Position numbers and translations under genes: made by a program
Notes under the pieces: model-generated
Told to the model about the DNA's origin: nothing
What the model saw: only the letters and a program-made list of their open reading frames with translations
Databases searched by the model: none
Assembly (NCBI GenBank): GCA_964528845.1
Contig: CAZGVE010000004.1
Location: 1 to 64,000 of the forward strand
Source: FEN-1191 sp964528845
GTDB lineage: Bacteria; Pseudomonadota; Gammaproteobacteria; Steroidobacterales; Steroidobacteraceae
Length of the DNA: 64,000 nt
Direction of reading: 5' to 3'
Shown: positions 58,221 through 64,000 of the stretch, piece after piece
Position numbering within the stretch: position 1 is the first letter of the stretch
Layout: every line of letters begins with the position of its first letter

Positions 58221-59369
58221 CTATCCCCGAAAGATATCGAACGGCTCGATCCGCAGAACGCGACGAATCGCGATGTAGCTGGAGACACCGGCGATCAGCA
58301 CCACCATCGCGAAGGCAAGACCGAGATTCCAGAATGTGGTGATGGCCGCATAGAACGGCAGGTAGGCGTGTGCAATGGAAATCAGGATGGTGACGAGACC
58401 GATCCCTAAGCCATAGCCGATGAGGGAAGTGAAAGTGGTCATGAACAGTATCATGTAGACCAGTTCGCGATTCCTGGCGCCGATGGCCTTGAGCGCACCG
58501 AACTTGTCCAGATTTTCCAGGATGAAGGTGTAGAAAGTCTGGCCCGAGATCGACAGCCCCACGATGAAGCTGATGATGGTCATCATCAGGATGTTGGTGC
58601 CGATGCCGGTCTTGTAGGTGTAGAAGCTGGCAATGTGCTGATTGAACTCATCCTTGGTCAACGCCACATATCCGAGCTTCGCGACCTGCCGCTTGATGCC
58701 CGGAATGGCTGCGCCGTTCTTGGCCTGCACCAGCAGGAAGGACAGCGTGAAATGCGCCTGCGGCAGGTACTGCAGTGCGCGGTTGTAGGTCGTATACAGG
58801 GTGGGAACACCGTTCAGCCCATTGGCCGCCACCGTCGCGATGCCCACGATCTTGATGCGATGATTGTTGAGCTCGAAGGTCGTGCCGATCTTCGGGCTGG
58901 ACAACTTCGAGTATTCCGCATCGTGCACCACGATGAAGCCATCGTCGGCGTAGATGTCCTGAATGTTGCCCTGTTCGAGCAGCGGACGCCCGAACAGGCT
59001 GCTGTCGTCCAGGCCGATGACCACCACTGACTGGTATCCGCCGTCAGCCAGCTTGACCTGCCCTCCCCCGAGGGAAAGCGGAACTGCGAAGCTGACTCCG
59101 TCCATGCTGCGTACCGCGTCCTCGAGGTAATTAGGCATCGGAATGGAGGTCGTCGAGGTGTTGACCGCCGGATCCATGATCCACATGCTGGCCCCGATGT
59201 TGGTGACGGTCGAATAGGCGCGATTCAGGATGCCCGCGAACATCGATGTCATCTGCGTCATCAGGAACACGGCAAACGTGATACCAATCAGCAGCGCAGT
59301 GAATTTTGACGCGTCATTGACCAGCAGCTTGTAGCCGATTCGCAGGATGCCGTCGTATTTGAGCTTCAT
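58221..59369 (-). CDS. ABC exporter permease, FtsX/MacB-type
   Basis: 382 residues from the ATG at 59369, overlapping the outer-membrane gene stop. One N-terminal helix (FTALLIGITFAVFLMTQM), a large periplasmic domain and three C-terminal helices fit the type VII (MacB/LolC/DevC) permeases. The DevC-like opening GYKLLVNDASKFTALLIG is recognisable. It forms the membrane part of the tripartite exporter with the three neighbouring genes. Substrate unknown. Confidence 0.88.
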   Translation of the reverse strand: MKLKYDGILRIGYKLLVNDASKFTALLIGITFAVFLMTQMTSMFAGILNRAYSTVTNIGASMWIMDPAVNTSTTSIPMPNYLEDAVRSMDGVSFAVPLSLGGGQVKLADGGYQSVVVIGLDDSSLFGRPLLEQGNIQDIYADDGFIVVHDAEYSKLSSPKIGTTFELNNHRIKIVGIATVAANGLNGVPTLYTTYNRALQYLPQAHFTLSFLLVQAKNGAAIPGIKRQVAKLGYVALTKDEFNQHIASFYTYKTGIGTNILMMTIISFIVGLSISGQTFYTFILENLDKFGALKAIGARNRELVYMILFMTTFTSLIGYGLGIGLVTILISIAHAYLPFYAAITTFWNLGLAFAMVVLIAGVSSYIAIRRVLRIEPFDIFRG

Positions 59370-60862
59370 GGCGCCGGGCGCTGCTCGAGTCGAGCGGCAT
59401 CCTGCCACCACCCGCCGCCCAGAGCCACGTAGAGGGCTACCGTGTCCTGATAGCGCTGCGCGAGCGCCTGCAGATAGCCCAGGCGCGAGTGCTGGTACTG
59501 GATGTCCGCCACTAGCACATCGACGCTGGCAGCCAGTCCAGCCTGGAAATTCGCTCGCAGCAGCTCGAGCGCCTGACCCGCGGCGCGCTGCGCATCGGAC
59601 TGCGCCTGGAGCGCCTCGGCATCGTGCCCGAGCGCCTGGAGCGTGTCCGCGACCTGCTCGAAGGCAGAGAGCACCGTCTGACGGTAGTTCCCCTGCGACT
59701 GCCGGAACGCATCGATGGCCGCGCGCCTCCGGTACCAGAGGCTGCCACCCTGGAACAGCGGCACGGTCGCCGATGGCCCAATGCTCCAGAATCGCGCGCT
59801 CGATGCCGACAGGCCACCGAAGTTCCGGGCCGCGGCACCGTAGTTGCCGCTCAGACTGATGCTCGGAAACATCGCGGCCGTTGCCACGCCGATATTGGCA
59901 CTGGCCACGTGTAGCTGCGCCTCGGCCGAGAGGATGTCGGGGCGCTGGCGTACCAGGTCCGAGGGCAGGCTCAATGGGAGTTCCTGCGGCAGGCTCAGCG
60001 CGGCTAGATCGATGTCGGGCAGGCTTGCCTGCTCCGGAACGACACCTTCCAGCGCCGCCAGAAGGTCACCGGCCCGATCCTGGTTCTGCTGCAACGGAGC
60101 GAGCGCCGCCTGGTCGGCGGCGATCAGGCCGCGCAGTCCGAGCACGCTGCTGAAGGGTTCCGTGCCGGCACGCACTCGTGCCTCGGTGGCGCCGAGTTCC
60201 TGAGTTTCGAGTTCGATGATCTGCCTGGTCGCTAGGATCTCCGCCCTGTATGCCGCCCGCGCGATGGTGGTGTTCACGACCGTGGCGGAAAGCGTCAGGT
60301 AGGCGGCCTCGAGCGCGTAACGCTGCTCGTCCGTCTCCGCACGCAGCCCTTCGACCGTGCGGCGTTCGCCGCCGAAGACGTCCAGGCTGTAGCTGATGGC
60401 GCCGCTCAGGGTCACCAGATTGAAGACCGAGCCGCCGGTCTGCAGCCCCTGCTGCAGCGGCGCGGTACGCTCCCGGGTTGCCGCCACTTCAGCGTCGAGA
60501 TGCGGCAGGAACACGCCGTACCCGGCACGCAGCATATCCTGACTTGCACGCAGGCTGTCCGCGGCGGACTGCAGGGTGGGATTGTGCGCAAACGCCTGCT
60601 GTACCACCGCGTCGAGTTCCGGGGACTGGAACAGCCGCCACCAGTCGGCAGGCAGGCGAAGCTCGGCATTGAAGCGCTGCGCACCGCCATCCGGCGCACT
60701 GGTCGCGGCGGCAAGCGGCGCCTGGGTGTAGCGATGCGCATCCGGGGGCGCCGGACGCTTGAAATCCGGACCGACCGCACAGGCGGCCAGCATCACCGCG
60801 AACGCCGCCGAGCTTGCACCGGAGCACAGCAATCGCGGGTACGACACGGCAGCCTGTTTCAT
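59366..60862 (-). CDS. Outer-membrane efflux lipoprotein (NodT/OprM type)
   Basis: 498 residues. A signal with a lipobox (MLAACAVGPDF) is followed by the OEP domains: DWWRLFQSPELDAVVQQAF, the repeated long helices, LVRQRPDILSAEAQLHVASANIGVA and ATVPLFQGG. This lipoprotein forms the outer-membrane channel, as OprM and NodT do for RND pumps. Here it is paired with an ABC permease instead, overlapping it by four bases. Confidence 0.91.
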   Translation of the reverse strand: MKQAAVSYPRLLCSGASSAAFAVMLAACAVGPDFKRPAPPDAHRYTQAPLAAATSAPDGGAQRFNAELRLPADWWRLFQSPELDAVVQQAFAHNPTLQSAADSLRASQDMLRAGYGVFLPHLDAEVAATRERTAPLQQGLQTGGSVFNLVTLSGAISYSLDVFGGERRTVEGLRAETDEQRYALEAAYLTLSATVVNTTIARAAYRAEILATRQIIELETQELGATEARVRAGTEPFSSVLGLRGLIAADQAALAPLQQNQDRAGDLLAALEGVVPEQASLPDIDLAALSLPQELPLSLPSDLVRQRPDILSAEAQLHVASANIGVATAAMFPSISLSGNYGAAARNFGGLSASSARFWSIGPSATVPLFQGGSLWYRRRAAIDAFRQSQGNYRQTVLSAFEQVADTLQALGHDAEALQAQSDAQRAAGQALELLRANFQAGLAASVDVLVADIQYQHSRLGYLQALAQRYQDTVALYVALGGGWWQDAARLEQRPAP

Positions 60863-60876
60863 CGGTACCGCGCGAC

Positions 60877-61959
60877 CTATTGCTGCCCGATGTAGACGTC
60901 GACGTCCTCGCCCGGATACACCGGCGCGTCCTGCTTGCGGAAGCGGAAGATCACCGGCAGCACGCGCACATCGACCTGCTCCTGGCGCTGATTGGTGAGC
61001 TCGATCTTCGGGGTGACGTACGGCTGCACGCGCACGAACTCCAGGGGCACCTTCAGTTCGGTACCGCGGATCGACATCTCGGCACGGATGTGGAATACCG
61101 ACGGCAGACGTGCGACGAGTATTTCATCGACGAAGCAGCGCACCGCCAGGTAGACCTGCGGTGGTCCCATGACGATCACGGGATCCTGACCCTGCGTATA
61201 GGTGCTGTAGACGCCCTGCGGACTCACGTACCCGCCGGGCGCACCATTGATCGACAGCACGACCCCGTCGGCGGGCGCCCTGATCGAATACTTGGCCAGC
61301 AGCGCCTTGGACGATGCGTAGCCCTGCCTCAGCGACTCGTAGGACCGCTGTTGATTCGCGATGTCATAGCTCCAGGCCCCGGCCTTCGTGAGCTCATACT
61401 GGCTGCGCGCCAGGCCGAGGGCGGCATCCGCCTGGCCGACCGCATCCTGCGCGCTATCCAGCACGTTCCGGCTGATCGAGCGCGGATCGATATCGTAGGA
61501 AGCACGATCCTTGTCGTACTGATCCCGGGCGGTCTTGAGGTTCGCCTCCGCCTGGACCACCTGCGCCTGGGCAATCGCCAGATTCTCCGGTCGCGGCTCC
61601 GCTTTCAGCTCCTGCAGCAGCGAGTAGGCCGCGTCGGACTGAAGTTGCAGCTGTGCCGCGCTCGCACGCGGGACCGAATCATCCAGCGTCAACACCGGCA
61701 TATCGGCGGTGACCTGCTGCCCCTCCTTCACCAGCACCTGCGCGATCCGCCCGGACACCTCGGGATAGATATTGATGTTCGAACCGCTGCCCTGGTCGCT
61801 CTCGATGATGCCGCTGGCATAGATCGCCGTCGGGTACGGGCTGCTGACAGGCTGGAACACCGGCGGCTGGGCCTTGCGGCTGATGCCGAAAATATAGGCG
61901 CCGATCAAGCCCAGCAGGATGCCGGCTGCCGACAGGGCAATGATGATCCTGTTTCTCAC
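60877..61959 (-). CDS. HlyD/MacA-type membrane fusion protein
   Basis: 360 residues. One N-terminal membrane helix (about residues 6-24) anchors a periplasmic adaptor with a lipoyl half-motif (EVSGRIAQVLVKEGQQVTADMPV), a long coiled coil (RPENLAIAQAQVVQAEANLK region) and the second half YSIRAPADGVVLSINGAPG. A beta-barrel domain and IYIGQQ-like end follow. It links the permease to the outer-membrane channel. It overlaps the ATPase gene by four bases. Confidence 0.91.
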   Translation of the reverse strand: MRNRIIIALSAAGILLGLIGAYIFGISRKAQPPVFQPVSSPYPTAIYASGIIESDQGSGSNINIYPEVSGRIAQVLVKEGQQVTADMPVLTLDDSVPRASAAQLQLQSDAAYSLLQELKAEPRPENLAIAQAQVVQAEANLKTARDQYDKDRASYDIDPRSISRNVLDSAQDAVGQADAALGLARSQYELTKAGAWSYDIANQQRSYESLRQGYASSKALLAKYSIRAPADGVVLSINGAPGGYVSPQGVYSTYTQGQDPVIVMGPPQVYLAVRCFVDEILVARLPSVFHIRAEMSIRGTELKVPLEFVRVQPYVTPKIELTNQRQEQVDVRVLPVIFRFRKQDAPVYPGEDVDVYIGQQ

Positions 61960-62651
61960 TCGGTTCCCTTGTCCAGTCCGGTGATGCGTCCGTCCTCCAT
62001 GTGGAGGATCCGATCAGCGAATTCGTTGATGCGGGCGTCGTGCGTGACGATCAGGATGCAGCGCTTGTCGTTGAGCACCTTCTCCTTGACGAAGGCGATG
62101 ATCATGCGACCGGTGTCGCCGTCCAGTGAGGCGGTCGGCTCGTCGAGGATCAGAATCTGTGGTCCGCTCACGATCGCACGGGCGATCGCGACACGCTGCT
62201 GCTCCCCGCCCGAGAGCTTGACCGGAAGCACCTCGGTGCGATCCTTCAGACCGACGATCTCGAGGTATTTCCTGGCCTCGCCAAGCGATTCGTCCCAGTC
62301 GAGCTTCTTCAGGATCAGCGGGATGGCCACGTTCTCCGCGGAGGTGAGACGCGGAAACAGGTGAAAGTCCTGGAATACGAAGCCAATCGTGTGCAGCCGG
62401 AAATCGGCCAGTTGGTCGTTGTCCAGCGTCCACAGATCGGCACCGTGGACCTTCACACTGCCTTCGTTGGGGCGCAGGATGCCCGACAGCATGCTCAGCA
62501 GCGTGGTCTTGCCGCTGCCGGAGGGCCCGACGATGAACAGCACTTCACCGAAGCGGGCCTGCAGCGTGACCGACTTCACGGCAGTCATCTTGGCCTCGCC
62601 GGTGCCAAACCATTTCGTCAGGTTCGTCGCTTCGATTGCCGGGGCTTCCAT
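61956..62651 (-). CDS. ABC exporter ATPase, MacB/LolD/DevA type
   Basis: 231 residues from the ATG at 62651; the longer open frame adds an unlikely N-terminus. Walker A GPSGSGKTTLLSML, the signature LSGGEQQRVAIARAI, Walker B LILDEPTASLD and the His switch IVTHDARINEFADR are all intact. The family powers mechanotransmission exporters with FtsX-type permeases. It is the first gene of the four-gene unit ATPase-HlyD-OEP-permease. Confidence 0.93.
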   Translation of the reverse strand: MEAPAIEATNLTKWFGTGEAKMTAVKSVTLQARFGEVLFIVGPSGSGKTTLLSMLSGILRPNEGSVKVHGADLWTLDNDQLADFRLHTIGFVFQDFHLFPRLTSAENVAIPLILKKLDWDESLGEARKYLEIVGLKDRTEVLPVKLSGGEQQRVAIARAIVSGPQILILDEPTASLDGDTGRMIIAFVKEKVLNDKRCILIVTHDARINEFADRILHMEDGRITGLDKGTE

Positions 62652-62835
62652 GGGATTCCACTGACGCGAGAGGCCGACGACTGGGAACAGGCGCCCATAC
62701 GATTTGTCTGCGCTCAGCCTGACGGCCTGCAGGCGCGCGATCGGTACGATAGCGCGCATACGGCCGGCGGGTTATTGGTGGTTTCCACGCTTGCGGGCGG
62801 GGCTCGCCCGAATAGCGGGGTACGGCGGCGATTCC

Positions 62836-63423
62836 TCAGCGCGGAGGCAGCCAGCGCCAGGAGCGTGCCATCTGTTCGAGTGCGCGATGGTCCTGCTGGT
62901 AGCGCTCAGGCGTCGTCTGCAGCTGCAGGCGGTAGACCTCGCGACGCCGCACGACCAGGATGTTCTCGACCAGGAGCCGCGCCGGATCGGCGCCACATCG
63001 GAGTTGGAACCGAAACTGTCCGCCTGGCGCGCCATCCAGCGTGCCGGGCGCCGGCTCGTCGGCAATGAGCGTATCGTGCACCCGTATCGCGTTCAGGTCA
63101 CTGCGGTGCACGCCGGCTGCCGTGATGTCGTAGAACACGTCGTAGGAGGCGTCCACCAGCAGGAACGCGCGCGGTGTCCATGACAGTACGATGCCGAATC
63201 CCCGCTCGGGTCCCGATGGGCGGGTGAAGGCAACCAGCGGCGCCGGAATCCGCACCGAGTAGGCGTAGGTCGAATTGACGTAGCGCCCGGTATGCGGCAC
63301 GTTCGGGGCCTGGTCGAATCCCGGGGGCGGTGCCCGTCCGCAGAACTCCTGCCGCGTCTGCCCGATTGCGGTTCCGGCAAACAGCGCCATCGCGAGCGTC
63401 GCCGACAGTCCCGGGTGACGCAT
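62836..63423 (-). CDS. Secreted protein of unknown function
   Basis: 195 residues with a signal peptide (cut near TAIGQ). The mature part has two cysteines and a mostly beta pattern (YVNSTYAYSVRIPAPLVAF, RAFLLVDASYDVFYDITAAG, LLVENILVVRRREVYRLQLQ). I do not recognise a family. It starts 15 bases after the NuoB-like gene on the same strand, so it may be the last gene of that oxidoreductase operon. Confidence 0.65.
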   Translation of the reverse strand: MRHPGLSATLAMALFAGTAIGQTRQEFCGRAPPPGFDQAPNVPHTGRYVNSTYAYSVRIPAPLVAFTRPSGPERGFGIVLSWTPRAFLLVDASYDVFYDITAAGVHRSDLNAIRVHDTLIADEPAPGTLDGAPGGQFRFQLRCGADPARLLVENILVVRRREVYRLQLQTTPERYQQDHRALEQMARSWRWLPPR

Positions 63424-63438
63424 GGCCGGCTCTCGGGC

Positions 63439-63957
63439 TCACGGCCGCGCGCGCGGCGCGCTGATCGCGGTCAGAATGCCGGCGAGGATGCGCTGCGGGC
63501 CAGGCGGGCAGCCCGGTACCGCGACATCCACCGGGATCACATTGGCCACCGGCCCGCAGCTGGCATAGGACTCGCCGAAGATCCCGCCAGTGCAGCCACA
63601 GTCGCCAATGGCGACCACGAGCTTCGGGTCCGGCGTCGCCTCCCAGGTGCGGCGCAGTGCCGAGCGCATGTTGCGCGCAACCGGCCCGGTCACCAGCAGC
63701 AGGTCGGCGTGGCGCGGACTCGCCACGAAGCGGATACCGAGACCTTCCAGGTTGTAGATTGGGTTGTTCAGCGCATGAATCTCCAGTTCGCAGCCATTGC
63801 AAGAACCGGCGTCGATCGCACGGATGCACAACGCGCGCCCGAGTATCGTGCGGATCGCCTCGGCGAGCGCCTCGCGCTCGCGCAGCGTCTCCTCCGGTTC
63901 GGGGGCGTGCTCGCTCACCACACCAACGCGCTGGATCTGTCGCAGTGTCTTCCACAT
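63439..63957 (-). CDS. NuoB/hydrogenase-4 small-subunit-like [4Fe-4S] protein (HyfI/HycG type)
   Basis: 172 residues. Four cysteines placed for one [4Fe-4S] cluster are seen: Cys53 and Cys56 in GSCNGCELEI, Cys120 in IGDCGCTGG and Cys150 in VPGCPPGP. The CxxC in place of the adjacent CC of respiratory NuoB and the ALNNPIYNLEGLGIRFVASPRHADLLLVTGPV block (quoted in part) point to the small subunit of group 4 membrane hydrogenase-like complexes. It passes electrons next to the large subunit, whose end lies directly upstream. Confidence 0.85.
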   Translation of the reverse strand: MWKTLRQIQRVGVVSEHAPEPEETLREREALAEAIRTILGRALCIRAIDAGSCNGCELEIHALNNPIYNLEGLGIRFVASPRHADLLLVTGPVARNMRSALRRTWEATPDPKLVVAIGDCGCTGGIFGESYASCGPVANVIPVDVAVPGCPPGPQRILAGILTAISAPRARP

Positions 63958-63960
63958 GGC

Positions 63961-64000
63961 CTAGAGATCGTGCCCGCTGTAGGAGAGGTTGAAGGACTTG
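63961..64000 (-). CDS. C-terminal end of a large-subunit-like protein (partial)
   Basis: The last 12 codons before the window edge read KSFNLSYSGHDL and a TAG stop, three bases before the NuoB-like gene. Hydrogenase-4/NuoD-type large subunits end in a similar Ser-Tyr/Phe-x-x-His-Asp-Leu pattern, and the gene order fits. The rest lies outside the window, so it cannot be judged whether the NiFe-binding cysteines exist. Confidence 0.5.
   Translation of the reverse strand, partial: KSFNLSYSGHDL

Noticed and set aside
60814..62364. 516-codon open frame on the plus strand
   Set aside because: Antisense to the HlyD-type and ATPase genes; no motif of its own.

Overview
The window is GC-rich chromosomal DNA, almost fully coding, from what is probably a gammaproteobacterium of the Xanthomonadales/Nevskiales/Steroidobacter type. 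The evidence is the classical fabD-fabG-acpP-fabF-mltG-tmk-holB-pilZ gene order, a type II secretion pseudopilin operon beside a rhombosortase, a TonB-ExbB-ExbD-ExbD unit, and an attenuated leucine/valine operon. No rRNA, tRNA, CRISPR array, IS element or integrase was recognised. The assignment to a group is inference from gene content, not from a marker gene.

Layout. 0.2-1.4 kb: a membrane acyltransferase (bases 1-236 show no gene). 1.4-8.0 kb (minus strand): fatty-acid synthesis genes fabD, fabG, acpP, fabF, then mltG, tmk, holB and a PilZ protein. 8.0-14.7 kb: a rhombosortase (minus) divergent from gspGHIJKLMN (plus), which encode the pseudopilus and assembly platform of a type II secretion system; gspC, D, E and F are not here. 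14.8-20.7 kb: an AddAB-type helicase/nuclease pair with its own AT-rich promoter. 20.8-26.3 kb (minus): an alanine-type aminotransferase, a peroxiredoxin, a TPR protein and tonB-exbB-exbD-exbD. 26.7-29.9 kb (minus): ilvD and an M17 aminopeptidase.

29.9-36.8 kb (plus): a branched-chain amino acid operon. A 27-residue Leu/Val-rich leader peptide and an intrinsic attenuator precede ilvC-leuA-ilvE-leuC-leuD-leuB. 36.9-39.6 kb: a YncE-like beta-propeller protein, an AEC-family transporter and a GlcG/HbpS-like secreted protein.

39.6-53.8 kb (minus): one tightly packed conjugation operon, ssb-virB2-B3-B4-B5-B6-B7-B8-B9-B10-B11, then two tandem paralogous coupling proteins, a MobA/MobL-type relaxase and a phosphoribosyltransferase-fold protein. 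It includes a very short VirB7-like lipoprotein gene. No integrase, replication or partition gene accompanies it. The doubled coupling protein and the PRTase at the end of the operon are the most unusual features of the window.

54.0-64.0 kb: a 78-residue protein of unknown function, a cardiolipin synthase, an alpha/beta hydrolase, phosphoglucomutase, a four-gene ABC exporter (ATPase, membrane fusion protein, outer-membrane lipoprotein, permease), a secreted protein of unknown function, and the edge of a hydrogenase-4/NuoB-like membrane oxidoreductase operon cut by the window end.
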